Source: JAUXJB01 sp965226855 (lineage in GTDB: Bacteria; Myxococcota_A; UBA9160; SZUA-336). Taken from it: a DNA stretch of 64,000 nucleotides. The DNA lies in assembly GCA_965226855.1 (NCBI GenBank), contig CBDDEE010000020.1, positions 89,233 to 153,232 of the forward strand, given 5' to 3'. Below the pieces are notes generated by a model. The model made no database searches, was not told where the DNA came from, and saw only the letters and a program-made list of their open reading frames with translations. The position numbers and the translations under genes were made by a program. Below, one piece after another: positions 27,464 to 35,527 of the stretch (positions within the stretch are counted from its first letter, which is position 1; every line of letters starts with the position of its first letter).

Positions 27464-29035
27464 CTAGTAGCGCCGCGGCCTGGGCGCGACGCGGCGGCGG
27501 GAGGCTGCCCGGGGTTGCGCGATGTGCGTGATGATCGCCTCCGGGTCCTCCTTACCGTCGCCGAGTCCAGCCTCGCGCAGCGTGTCGAGCAGGTGTTCGA
27601 GAACGGCGGCCTCGCGGTAGGGCTGTGAGTCCGAGAAGCGCTTCAGCGTGAAGCCCGGATCGATCGAGAGGATCTCGGGCGCCGCGTGTCGGGCCGCATC
27701 GAGCCGCCCTGTCTCAACGAGCGCCGCGGCGAGGACGATACGCGCGTCGACGCTGTCCGGGGCGAGCGCGAGCGCCTGGTTCGCGGCCGCGATCGCGTCC
27801 TCATAGCTGCCAGACAGGTAGTACGAGGTGGCGAGCACCTCGGGGAACCAGGGCTGTGCCACCGGGCTCAGCCGGATGGCCTGCTTGGCCTGGGGTACGG
27901 CCTCCTTCGGCTTGCTGAGGTAGTTCAGGATGTTCGCGTTCAGGCTGAAGGCCGCCTGGCAACTCGGCCGCTCCTCGACCGCGCGGCTGCTGGTGACCAG
28001 GGCCTGCTCGTACTCGCGCTTCATCAGGTGCATGTGGGCGAGCATGATCGAGGGGTACCCCGACACGTCGCCCAGCTCGATGGCCCGCTGCGCGAGCTCG
28101 GTCATCTTCTCGAGCGAGGCCGGCGGGTCCTCGCTCCAGCGACGCTCCACCTCGAAGTAGTGCGTCCACGCGGCTTCGACGTACCCGAACGGGCAGTCGA
28201 GCTCCATCCGCATCACCTCCTCGAAGCAGCGCCGCGCCTCGGCCATGTCTTCGCGCGTGAAGCGGTGCATGAAGTCGGTCCCCCGGTAGATCAGCCCGAT
28301 CGCCTGCGGGTTGCGCAGGTGCTGGCGCAGCGTGCGCGCGCCCTCGCCGCCGACCAGGGCCACATCGAGCTCAGTCACCACCTGCTCGGTGATCTCGTCC
28401 TCGACGTCGAACAGGTCCTCCAGGATGCGATCGTACCGCTCTGCCCACACGTGGCGGCCGCTCTCGGCCTCGATGAGCTGGACGGTGATGCGCACGCGGT
28501 CGTGGGACCTGCGCACGGTCCCCTCGAGCACGTGCTTCACACCGAGCTCGCGCGCGACCCGGCGGGGCTTCGCGGCCGTGGACTTGTAGGTGAACATGGA
28601 GTCTCGGCCGATCAGGAACAGGTCAGGCAGCCTCGACAGCTCGGTCATGATGTTCCCGGTGAGCCCGTCGCTGAAGTGATCCTGGGTCGGATCGCCGGTC
28701 ATGTTGATGAAGGGCAGGACCGCGAGCGAGGGTTTCTCCGGCAGCTCGAGCGCGAGCGGCTCTCCTAGCCGGTCCGGCTCCCGCACGGGTCCAGGTGTGC
28801 TGGCGGACGCTTCGGAGGGCTGGAGATCGATCTGGTAGGCGCGGACTGACCCCTCGATCCCCTTGAGCTCTTGCTCGCCGAGATCGCGCGTCGGCAGGTC
28901 GAGGCGTCGCCGCACCTGCTGAAAGACGAGGTCGGACACGCAGATGGCACCGGCCTCGGCCAGACGCTCGAGGCGGGCCGCGATGTTGACCCCGTCTCCG
29001 TAGATGGCCGCGTTCTCGACCAGCACGTCGCCCAT
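27464..29035 (-). CDS. Half cyclase - TolB-like - TPR protein
   Basis: From the ATG at 29033-29035 the protein begins MGDVLVENAAIYGDGVNIAA. That is the second half of a class III cyclase domain, so the N-terminal metal-binding half is absent. Next come a TolB-like domain (SLAVLPFINMTGDPTQDHFS, then DGLTGNIMTELSRLP) and TPR repeats to the end. The last residues are arginine-rich. The start codon overlaps the stop of an endonuclease-like fragment (TAATG). The frame stays open upstream, but that part is out-of-frame fragment sequence, not cyclase. It is probably a recombination product that may still be translated. Confidence 0.75.
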   Translation of the reverse strand: MGDVLVENAAIYGDGVNIAARLERLAEAGAICVSDLVFQQVRRRLDLPTRDLGEQELKGIEGSVRAYQIDLQPSEASASTPGPVREPDRLGEPLALELPEKPSLAVLPFINMTGDPTQDHFSDGLTGNIMTELSRLPDLFLIGRDSMFTYKSTAAKPRRVARELGVKHVLEGTVRRSHDRVRITVQLIEAESGRHVWAERYDRILEDLFDVEDEITEQVVTELDVALVGGEGARTLRQHLRNPQAIGLIYRGTDFMHRFTREDMAEARRCFEEVMRMELDCPFGYVEAAWTHYFEVERRWSEDPPASLEKMTELAQRAIELGDVSGYPSIMLAHMHLMKREYEQALVTSSRAVEERPSCQAAFSLNANILNYLSKPKEAVPQAKQAIRLSPVAQPWFPEVLATSYYLSGSYEDAIAAANQALALAPDSVDARIVLAAALVETGRLDAARHAAPEILSIDPGFTLKRFSDSQPYREAAVLEHLLDTLREAGLGDGKEDPEAIITHIAQPRAASRRRVAPRPRRY

Positions 29036-29300
29036 TAGATCTCCCGCATCGGTTCGCGCTCCAGCATCGCCACCCGGGCTTTCTCCCGCACCCACGCCCT
29101 CAGGTCCCGGTCCCCTTCGAGCAGCGACACGATCTCGCGCAGATCTGCCAGAACGATCACCTTCTGCGCGAGCGCAGTCCGGCATTCCACGATAGCGGTC
29201 TTCGCGAACCCTGAAGCCGAGATGATGAGGGCACGGGCCTCGGAGCGTGTGAACGCCTTCTCGACGCATGGCCAGCTCCGGCCGGTCAGGGAGGTCGCCG
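29035..29300 (-). pseudogene. Restriction-endonuclease-like C-terminal fragment
   Basis: SEARALIISASGFAKTAIVE, QKVIVLADLREIVSLLEGDR and AWVREKARVAMLEREP resemble the end of Mrr/PD-(D/E)XK-type endonuclease-like proteins, where a sheet-helix unit with ISASGF is followed by a regulatory tail. Just upstream, in a different frame, AKHLGDLPDRPELAM continues the same protein, so there is a frameshift near 29265. The catalytic core is missing. Confidence 0.45.
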
Positions 29301-29439
29301 AGGTGCTTGGCTGCTCGCCCAACACGGCCCCAGGTGTTCCTCTATGTGGGCCACCCCCCGCTAGCCGGCAGCTTGCCTGCGCTAGCGGGTGATAGAAGGA
29401 CTCCAATAGGTCCGACCCTCCCCATACACTGGAGGCCCG

Positions 29440-29822
29440 ATGCCAACCCCCACTATTTCAATCGTCCTCTTCCTGATCGCGTCCCTGCTGGGCGCACTCG
29501 GCCAGTACCTGTACAAGTCGGGCGCGGACTCGGCGAGTGGCTCCATCGCCAGCTACCTGGTCAACCCGCGGCTGCTGACGGGTGCAGCCTGCTTGGTCAA
29601 CCCGCGGCTGCTGACGGGTGCAGCCTGCTACATCGCGGTGATGGTGCTCTTCGTCGCGGCGTTCAAGAGGGGGGGGCTCTCAGCGTCTTGTACCCGGTCT
29701 ACGCGACCACGTTCATCTGGGCCGCGCTGCTCGGTCTCGTCTTCTATGGGACGCAGATCAAGCCGGTCAATGTCGGCGGCATGGGTCTCCTGGTGCTGGG
29801 GATGTACCTGATGGGGAAGTAG
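29440..29822 (+). pseudogene. Small EamA/SMR-type membrane transporter, frameshifted
   Basis: A four-helix small transporter: ISIVLFLIASLLGALGQYLY, ACYIAVMVLFVAAFKRG, then in the next frame ALSVLYPVYATTFIWAALLG and VGGMGLLVLGMYLMGK. The frame breaks at a run of eight G (29669-29676); one more G, or two fewer, restores it. A 36-bp exact tandem duplication (29558-29629) adds 12 residues (LVNPRLLTGAAC) in frame. It starts the lipid operon, five bases before cdsA. It could flip lipid-linked sugars or move small cations, as SMR proteins do. Confidence 0.7.
29558..29629. repeat. Exact 36-bp tandem duplication
   Basis: TGGTCAACCCGCGGCTGCTG and the next 16 bases occur twice in a row (29558-29593, 29594-29629). 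The insertion is in frame and doubles 12 residues between the first and second membrane helix. Confidence 0.95.
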
Positions 29823-29826
29823 ACCG

Positions 29827-30771
29827 ATGTCGATCAGAGCAGCGATTCACAGCCAGATCTTCCTCACCTATCTCGCCATTATCGGCGGGATCCTGTTGCT
29901 CGCAGGTCTGCTCCTCGTGATCCTCGGCGCGTTCGGCAGGGATGTCTCATCGATTCGCCAGACCTATCGGAGCTGGCTCGTCATGATCCCGATCGTCATG
30001 GGTACGATCTTTCTCGGAAGGGTCGCCACCATCATCGGCGTGACGGCCCTGGCCATCTTCGGGTTCAAAGAGTTTGCCAGAGCAACGGGCCTGTACGACG
30101 ACTGGTGGGTGACGGGCACGGTCTACCTGGCGCTCGCCGCTTTGGGCCTGGTGTCGATCGTGTCCGATCCACAGACCGGAGAGCCCGGGTGGTATGGACT
30201 CTTCATGGCCTTGCCGGTCTACGTCGTCGCGACCATCCTTCTCATCCCCATCCTCCGAAACCGAGCGAGGGGACAGCTACGTACAGTCGCCCTGGCCATT
30301 CTTGGGTTCGTCTACTTCGGATGGATGTTCAGTCACCTGGGGTTCCTGGCAAATTCTCGTCATGCATACGGCTACCTGCTCTTCCTGATCTTCGCGGTCG
30401 AGATCAACGACATCGCCGCGTTCACCTTCGGGAAGCTTCTTGGCGGCCGGAAGCTGCGAGAGGAGATCAGTCCGAACAAGACCGTGGCGGGCTCGCTCGG
30501 TGCCATTGGCGTCTCGCTCGCAGTTCCCTGGATGCTGTCCTTCTCTTTCGATCACTTCGAACCGCTTCATCTCGTACTGACGGGACTCATCGTCGGTATC
30601 GGGGGGCAGCTGGGCGACCTCGCCATCAGCTTCATAAAGCGCGACATCGGCATTAAGGACATGGGAACCCTGATCGCGGGGCATGGCGGGATCCTGGATC
30701 GCGTGGACAGCATGATCTTCGTCTCGCCTCTCTTTTTTCACATGGTTCGATGGTTCCACGGACTGAGCTGA
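29827..30771 (+). CDS. cdsA: Phosphatidate cytidylyltransferase (CdsA family)
   Basis: CdsA makes CDP-diacylglycerol from phosphatidic acid and CTP in the inner membrane. The 314-residue protein has about eight hydrophobic segments. It carries the family signature near the C-terminus: SPNKTVAGSLGAIG, then ISFIKRDIGIKDMGTLIAGH and GGILDRVDSM. It is followed 13 bases later by an acyltransferase and then a CDP-alcohol transferase, an arrangement like E. coli ynbAB, so this may be an accessory rather than the housekeeping enzyme. Confidence 0.92.
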   Translation: MSIRAAIHSQIFLTYLAIIGGILLLAGLLLVILGAFGRDVSSIRQTYRSWLVMIPIVMGTIFLGRVATIIGVTALAIFGFKEFARATGLYDDWWVTGTVYLALAALGLVSIVSDPQTGEPGWYGLFMALPVYVVATILLIPILRNRARGQLRTVALAILGFVYFGWMFSHLGFLANSRHAYGYLLFLIFAVEINDIAAFTFGKLLGGRKLREEISPNKTVAGSLGAIGVSLAVPWMLSFSFDHFEPLHLVLTGLIVGIGGQLGDLAISFIKRDIGIKDMGTLIAGHGGILDRVDSMIFVSPLFFHMVRWFHGLS

Positions 30772-30784
30772 TCGCGGGGCCACC

Positions 30785-31507
30785 ATGAGCGAGTGGGAAT
30801 ACCAGCCGCCCCCCGACATCGATGCGACGATGACCGAGATCCTTCGCAGCTTCCCGAGACAGCCGGACATGTTGGTCTACGGAATTCGTTCCGTCGCCGC
30901 GCTGGTGCTCCGCGGCTGGCTTCGGCTCTACCACCGTCTTCGAATTGAGGGCCGCGAGAACCTGCCTGAGTGCGGTTCCTTCGTCCTCGTCTGCAACCAC
31001 ACCAGCCACCTCGATACCTTCTGCCTGCTCTCGTCGGTTCCACTGCGCAAGATCCACCGAACCTTCCCCGCCGCGGCCGCGGACTACTTCTTTTCGAGCC
31101 TACCGCGGACGGCCGTCTCGGCCATCCTGATCAACGCGCTGCCCTTCGAGCGTACGGTGAAAGGTGCGGAGAGCCTGACGGTGTGCTCGCAGCTGCTCGG
31201 CAACGAAGGGAACATTCTGGTTATCTTTCCCGAAGGCACCCGCACTACAACGGGCGAGATGGGTCGGTTTCGCTCGGGGATCGGCCGTCTCGTCATCGGC
31301 ACCGATCTGCCCGTCCTCCCCTGCCACCTGGCGGGAGGGCTGAAGGCCTGGCCCAAGGGAAGGGCCTTCCCGCGTCCGCATCGGCTCCGTCTACGCATCG
31401 GAACGCCGCGGACCTACTCGCATCTAGCGAAGACTTCTGAATCCGTGGGGGAGATCTGTCGCGACCTCCAAGAGAGCGTGGCTGAGCTGGGGAGGCTCGA
31501 CACATGA
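30785..31507 (+). CDS. plsC: 1-acyl-glycerol-3-phosphate acyltransferase (PlsC family)
   Basis: 240 residues with the acyltransferase motifs in order: NHTSHLDTFCLLSSVP (the H-x4-D catalytic pair), an intermediate segment at LPFERTVKG, FPEGTRTTTGEMGRFRSGIG and LPCHLAGGLKAWPKG. The product would be phosphatidic acid, the substrate of the upstream CdsA. Its stop overlaps the next ATG (ATGA at 31504). Confidence 0.92.
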   Translation: MSEWEYQPPPDIDATMTEILRSFPRQPDMLVYGIRSVAALVLRGWLRLYHRLRIEGRENLPECGSFVLVCNHTSHLDTFCLLSSVPLRKIHRTFPAAAADYFFSSLPRTAVSAILINALPFERTVKGAESLTVCSQLLGNEGNILVIFPEGTRTTTGEMGRFRSGIGRLVIGTDLPVLPCHLAGGLKAWPKGRAFPRPHRLRLRIGTPRTYSHLAKTSESVGEICRDLQESVAELGRLDT

Positions 31508-32163
31508 CGATCTACGACCTGAAGCCCGCATTCCAGAATCTGCTCCGGCCTCTCTGCAACTCGCTCGCGAAGGCCGGTGCCACGGCGAATCAGGTCACTA
31601 TCGCGGCCGCGCTCATGTCCGTACTCGTGGGCCTGCTGTTCGCGCTGTTTCCCACCTCGCGGTGGGCGGCTCTCCTGATTCCCGTCTCGCTCTTCGTGCG
31701 CATGGCGTTAAACGCGATCGACGGCATGCTCGCACGAGAGCACGACATGAAGAGCGATCTGGGGGGCGTCCTCAACGAGCTGGGCGACGTCGTCTCGGAC
31801 GCCGCGCTCTACCTGCCGTTTGCCCTCGTCCCCGGAATCTCGGCGGGGCTCGTGGTGACCGCAGTCGTCCTGTCGGTGCTCACAGAGATGGCGGGTGTCG
31901 TCGCCGTCCAGATCGGCGCGAGTCGCAGGTACGACGGTCCGATGGGGAAGAGCGACCGGGCGTTCGCCTTCGGGCTGCTGGCCCTGCTCCTGGGAATCGG
32001 ACTGAGCCCGCGATGGTGGTGGGCCGACGCCGGCCTCGTCGTGGTCGCCACGCTGGCCGCGCTGACGGTTTTCAACCGTTCGGCAAGAGCCCTGAGGGAG
32101 CTGGCCCCGACCGGAGACCAGGACCCGGTCCTGGACGCGGATCGTGAGAATCGGGAGGGCTAA
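31504..32163 (+). CDS. CDP-alcohol phosphatidyltransferase family protein
   Basis: 219 residues with several membrane helices. The signature reads NAIDGMLAREHDMKSDLGGV, then LNELGDVVSDAALYLP. In the canonical DxxDGxxAR...GxxxDxxxD motif, the first and third Asp are Asn here. A subgroup linked to CdsA/PlsC genes shows the same pattern, so this need not mean loss of activity. It would join CDP-diacylglycerol to an alcohol such as glycerol phosphate or inositol phosphate. Last gene of the lipid operon, with a terminator just after it. Confidence 0.88.
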   Translation: MTIYDLKPAFQNLLRPLCNSLAKAGATANQVTIAAALMSVLVGLLFALFPTSRWAALLIPVSLFVRMALNAIDGMLAREHDMKSDLGGVLNELGDVVSDAALYLPFALVPGISAGLVVTAVVLSVLTEMAGVVAVQIGASRRYDGPMGKSDRAFAFGLLALLLGIGLSPRWWWADAGLVVVATLAALTVFNRSARALRELAPTGDQDPVLDADRENREG

Positions 32164-32167
32164 CGCG

Positions 32168-32208
32168 CTCGCCTCGCTCTGGGGCTTTGCCGAGGCGAGG
32201 GTCTTCTT
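32168..32208 (+). terminator. Rho-independent-type terminator of the lipid operon
   Basis: CTCGCCTCG pairs with CGAGGCGAG around a 14-base loop and is followed by GGTCTTCTTC. It begins four bases after the stop of the CDP-alcohol transferase gene. Confidence 0.65.
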
Positions 32209-32850
32209 CAACGTTCCGGACGTCCAGCTCAGCTAGCTCGCCCTGTGCAGTCCGACCCGGAGCGGATCCTGTCAAACCGCTGGCCCTACTGCCGGCACCC
32301 GTGCCGCAGCCGCACTGCCTCCACCCGCTCTCCGTGGATGACTCCTCTGCGGATAACCTCCCGTGACGCATGTCCCTGGGGGGTGGGGTGTTCCTTTATG
32401 TTCCCTCGTCCACCCGGGGTGGACGCAGTTGCACCTTTCCTTCCGCCTCTGCGGGCGCCATCTCCAAACCCCCTCCGCCTCACCTCTTGAGGCCTATGTT
32501 CTCGAAACGACACTCTTTGGGGTCGCTTCCAACGAGCCCCCTCGCTGCAGGTGCCGCCTGGGGGCGGCGGGTCGGCCGACGACGCTGGTGCTAACGTGCG
32601 GCCTCCGAGATCCCTTCCAAGCCGGCTTCGCCATGTTCAAGTGCGGCTGCCCGGACCATGGAGCCGACGAGCGGACTCACGCAACAGGTGCCCCAGGAGT
32701 TCGCGCGTGAGCTAGACCCCGCCCGCGGGGTCCCGGTAGGGGCTTGACATAACACCCCTACTCGGAACTCGCGCCAGAACGCAGCCTGTTTATCCTATGC
32801 CCCCCCCCGTCGCTTGTCTCGTCGTCCTTCCTCGGGGCCCCGTTTTATTT
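32209..32850. other. Intergenic stretch left of the IS1595-type transposon
   Basis: No gene was recognised. It contains dispersed repeat copy 3 (32486-32556), a hairpin ACCCCGC/GCGGGGT near 32717-32732, and a TTGACA at 32747 in GGGGCTTGACATAACACC that could be a -35 box without an obvious -10. Confidence 0.4.
32486..32556 (+). repeat. Dispersed 70-base repeat, copy 3
   Basis: TCTTGAGGCCTATGTTCTCG, AAACGACACTCTTTGGGGTC, CCAACGAGCCCCCTCGCTGC. It shares its first half with copy 1 and its second half with copy 2. Confidence 0.65.
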
Positions 32851-32889
32851 GGGAATTATATACCAAAGTAACGATCCCAGAGGACCGTA

Positions 32890-33090
32890 TTAGACCTTCG
32901 GGTGCGTAACCTCGACATCACGCATGACGGAGCGAGCAAGCTCGGTGGTCGTACACGGCAGGTCGACCGCTGATTCCTTCTCCGCCACAGTAGGCTGATA
33001 GCTGTAGGGCTGGACCTCTACCTTCGTCCGCTTGATCCGCTTTCTCCTGCGCTTCCGCTTCTCGGGCCGGGCGTCTCGGGGCTGCTTCAT
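32890..33090 (-). CDS. Small basic protein, transposon passenger
   Basis: 66 residues with a strongly basic N-terminal half (RPEKRKRRRKRIKRTKVEV) and a more neutral end. Its ATG overlaps the stop of the next upstream gene (33087-33090), so the two are probably co-translated. The basic stretch could bind nucleic acid. Family unknown. Confidence 0.5.
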   Translation of the reverse strand: MKQPRDARPEKRKRRRKRIKRTKVEVQPYSYQPTVAEKESAVDLPCTTTELARSVMRDVEVTHPKV

Positions 33091-33377
33091 TGCTTCGGGT
33101 CCTCCTTAGCCCATGGCAGGTGGGAGAACAGTTTCGCAACTCGCTCGCCTAGCGCTTCGATTTTCCCACCTAGATCTGAGCGCAGCGTGTCGATTTTCCC
33201 ACTCAGATCGGAGCGTAGCGTGTCGATGCGCTCGCCCTGCTTGTCGATTCTCGCGCCCAGTCCATCGATTCGGCCGCCCAGGGCGGACCCCTGCATCAGG
33301 ATCGCCACTAACAGCGCTACGCCTGTGGTCACCACGGATACGCCGACTGCTACCACGGCCCAGACTTCGCCAGTCAT
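33087..33377 (-). CDS. Small membrane protein with repeated coiled coil, passenger
   Basis: I chose the inner ATG giving MTGEVWAVVAVGVSVVTTGV. One membrane helix (about residues 5-28) is followed by a heptad-like repeat: GGRIDGLGARIDKQGERIDT, then LRSDLSGKIDTLRSDLGGKI with an exact LRSDL.GKI duplication. The layout resembles short single-span, coiled-coil proteins found in phages and mobile elements. It forms a two-gene unit with the basic protein. Role unknown. Confidence 0.6.
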   Translation of the reverse strand: MTGEVWAVVAVGVSVVTTGVALLVAILMQGSALGGRIDGLGARIDKQGERIDTLRSDLSGKIDTLRSDLGGKIEALGERVAKLFSHLPWAKEDPKQ

Positions 33378-33545
33378 GGGGGGACCGCCCATTGCTCTGT
33401 GCAGGACTCCAAGTAGGCTATAGTAACCTACCTGTACGTTCCAGTACACTGGTCTGAATACAAGAGCCTCTAGCCCGGCTCGGGGTAGTTCCCCGGCCTA
33501 GGCGAATACGCAGGACCTTCACTCAACCCTGTGATCGTTTGCAAA

Positions 33546-33568
33546 CGGCCCGGCATCCCGCCGGGCCG
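33546..33568. terminator. Perfect hairpin between divergent passenger units
   Basis: CGGCCCGGC(33546-33554) pairs fully with GCCGGGCCG(33560-33568) around ATCCC. It lies between the minus-strand pair and the plus-strand genes, so it may be a regulatory structure or a bidirectional terminator. Confidence 0.5.
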
Positions 33569-33631
33569 AGCACCGACATAGGGAGAGTGGGACATGATTT
33601 CAGCCCACCGTCACGATGAGGAGAAGGGCCC

Positions 33632-33779
33632 ATGTACAGAGAAAGAATAGGCTTCGGCACGTTTTTTCGTTCTATCCATCGTCACGCTCGGAATTTATCC
33701 GGTGTACTACTACGTAAGGGCGACGGAATACCAGCTCTACCTTCTTGAGCAGCTAGTCGAAGCGAGGAAATCCTCGTGA
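33632..33779 (+). pseudogene. Short membrane protein resembling DUF4234, frameshift in a T-run
   Basis: An ATG follows a GAGGAGAAGG ribosome site. The frame MYRERIGFGTFF breaks at a run of six T (33661-33666). With five T it would continue VLSIVTLGIYPVYYYVRATE, then YQLYLLEQLVEARKSS and a TGA. The LSIVTLGIYPVYYY pattern is typical of DUF4234 membrane proteins. Its stop overlaps the GTG start of the next gene (GTGA at 33776). The run could be a real phase-variable tract or a read error. Confidence 0.55.
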
Positions 33780-34107
33780 GAATCTGCGCCCTGGTCCTGG
33801 CCGCCATCCTGGCGCAGCCTGCTCTAGCTGGGACGCACAACTTGGTTCCCGGCGACGCTCTGGAAGCTCGGGAGTGCTACATCCTGCGAGCCGATAAAAC
33901 CATCATGTGGAATCACCGGCACGTCAAAGACGCCGGGGCGTGGACCGTGGCGCAGTCATTTGCACGCGGGGCATCGATAGAAGCAACGGGGAACTCTGGT
34001 ACAAGGCGCTCATCATGCAGATGGCCACCCTCGACCGTAGCAAGCACATCCCTGTCTGGGTAAACAGCAAGGATTTGATAGAGCACGGCGTGTGGCTTTC
34101 ATACTGA
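33776..34107 (+). pseudogene. Small secreted protein, frameshifted passenger
   Basis: The GTG start gives VRICALVLAAILAQPALAGT, a clear signal peptide with cleavage after ALA. The mature part reads HNLVPGDALEARECYILRAD. The frame breaks near 33975-33990 and continues as SNGELWYKALIMQMATLDRS, then KHIPVWVNSKDLIEHGVWLS to a TGA. The intact protein would be about 110 residues and exported. Family not recognised. Confidence 0.6.
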
Positions 34108-34180
34108 GTAATATCAGTCGGACGGTGGTGGCCCAGGGAGGGCTTTGTTCTGGAAATTATATACCGACAGGAGTCTGAGG

Positions 34181-34480
34181 ATGACACGCGTTCAAACCGA
34201 ATACAGCATCAACCCCGATCCTGAAGAGCCGCCGAAGGCGAAGATCATGGGGATCGATCGTCAACCCGGATCGACTCCATGCCTTGAGCTTCAAGTGAAA
34301 ATCGGGGATCGAGACCGAAATGTCTTGCTAGAGCTCGGTGCATTGGAAGGTCACGGTCTCGGAGGTCCGGCGGCGGTAGAGGTGCTTCGGTCGATTCAGT
34401 CGACTCTGGAAGATCTCGTTCGTGCTCTGGAGCGACGCCTGGAAACAACGGAATCACATTCGACGGACGATCAGCGCTAG
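34181..34480 (+). CDS. Small protein with C-terminal coiled coil, passenger
   Basis: 99 residues from an ATG with ACAGGAGTCTGAGG upstream. It begins MTRVQTEYSINPDPEEPPKA and ends in a likely coiled coil (VEVLRSIQSTLEDLVRALER). A minus-strand frame (34245-34511) starting MSSADRPSNVIPLFPG also looks protein-like, so the coding strand is not certain. I prefer the plus strand because of the ribosome site and helix periodicity. A transposon-end-like sequence lies just upstream at 34152. Confidence 0.5.
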   Translation: MTRVQTEYSINPDPEEPPKAKIMGIDRQPGSTPCLELQVKIGDRDRNVLLELGALEGHGLGGPAAVEVLRSIQSTLEDLVRALERRLETTESHSTDDQR

Positions 34481-34579
34481 ACATAAAGGTGCCCTTTCTG
34501 CTAAGAAACAAGCAGATAGGGTGGTTCCGCCTCGGTCCGCTGGCAGGCTTACGAGACGGGGCAGCTTTAGTCGTAGCGC

Positions 34580-35527
34580 CTATTTCTCGATCAGCTCTTG
34601 ATAACGCAGCCGCTTTCCGTCCATGCTCTTCGCGACGATCGCCATCTGATCTAGCGTGTCGAGATTGCGCACGTTGTGACGACCGGAGAATTCGTCCACG
34701 TACCGCTGTAGGTGCTTCGCGCTGACCTGGTGGTAGGTGCCGTGGTAGCCGCGTTTCAGCATCGCCCAGAACGATTCGATACCGTTCGTATGGGCAAGTC
34801 CCTCTACGTACTCGCCGACGCCGTGCTTGACGACGGCGTGGTTGGGGAGACTTCGGTAAGCCGCGTGCTCGTCGGTGTAGACGGTAGCTCCCGGCGCGGT
34901 TCGTTTCGCGACGAACGGGACGAGGGTGGCGCTATCGTTGGACTCGACGACCTCTGCGCTGACTTTTCCGGTCTCCCGATCCTTCGCCCCGGCAACGGCC
35001 GTCTTGCCGACAGAACCCCGCCCAGCGCGTAGCTTCTTGCGGCTGTGCTTGTTCTTTTCCTTGCCCCCGACGAAGGTCTCATCGACCTCTACGGGACCGG
35101 AGAAGAGCCGGGGGTTGGTCTCAAACGCCTTTCGCAGTCGGTGGGCGAGATGCCAAGCTGACTTCTGCTCGATTTCGAGATCGCGATGGAGCTTCATACT
35201 CGAAATGCCCTTGAGGTTCGTAGTCGCCAGATAGATGGCGAGCCCCCAGGTGCGGTAGCCGAGCTTCGATCCTTGCATAACGGTTCCGGTCTTCAGCGAG
35301 AACATCGGCTGCTTGGGGCAATCGCGGCAGCGATGAGTCATGGAAGGGTGGGGTATGTCCTTCTGGACGTTGTAGGAGCCACATCGCGGGCAATAGGGGC
35401 CGCTGGGCCAGCGGATGGATTCGAACCACTCTCGGGCGGAGTCGTCGCTAGAGAACATTTGAGTAATCGCGACGAGACTGATTCCCTTGCGGTGGCTCTT
35501 CCCCGGTGCGCTTTTCGCCACTTCCAA
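34580..35527 (-). CDS. IS1595-type transposase
   Basis: 315 residues. An N-terminal zinc ribbon (CPRCGS, then HRCRDC) is followed by a DDE/N-type catalytic domain: VEVDETFVGGK, VYTDEHAAY and NGIESFWAMLKRGYHGTYH. These are standard marks of the ISXO2-like IS1595 family. It is intact and lies 73 bases inside the right end of the transposon, pointing inward, so the element may still move. Confidence 0.92.
   Translation of the reverse strand: MEVAKSAPGKSHRKGISLVAITQMFSSDDSAREWFESIRWPSGPYCPRCGSYNVQKDIPHPSMTHRCRDCPKQPMFSLKTGTVMQGSKLGYRTWGLAIYLATTNLKGISSMKLHRDLEIEQKSAWHLAHRLRKAFETNPRLFSGPVEVDETFVGGKEKNKHSRKKLRAGRGSVGKTAVAGAKDRETGKVSAEVVESNDSATLVPFVAKRTAPGATVYTDEHAAYRSLPNHAVVKHGVGEYVEGLAHTNGIESFWAMLKRGYHGTYHQVSAKHLQRYVDEFSGRHNVRNLDTLDQMAIVAKSMDGKRLRYQELIEK

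Noticed and set aside
30653..31057. Minus-strand frames opposite the CdsA/PlsC junction
   Set aside because: No motifs; both strands' composition is explained by the lipid operon on the plus strand.
32286..32513. Minus-strand 75-codon frame ending near dispersed repeat copy 3
   Set aside because: Arg/Gly-rich, with no ribosome site and no similarity to the frames near the other two repeat copies.
34245..34511. Minus-strand frame starting MSSADRPSNVIPLFPG
   Set aside because: Plausible, but it overlaps the plus-strand frame at 34181-34480, which has the better ribosome site. Recorded as the alternative strand there.
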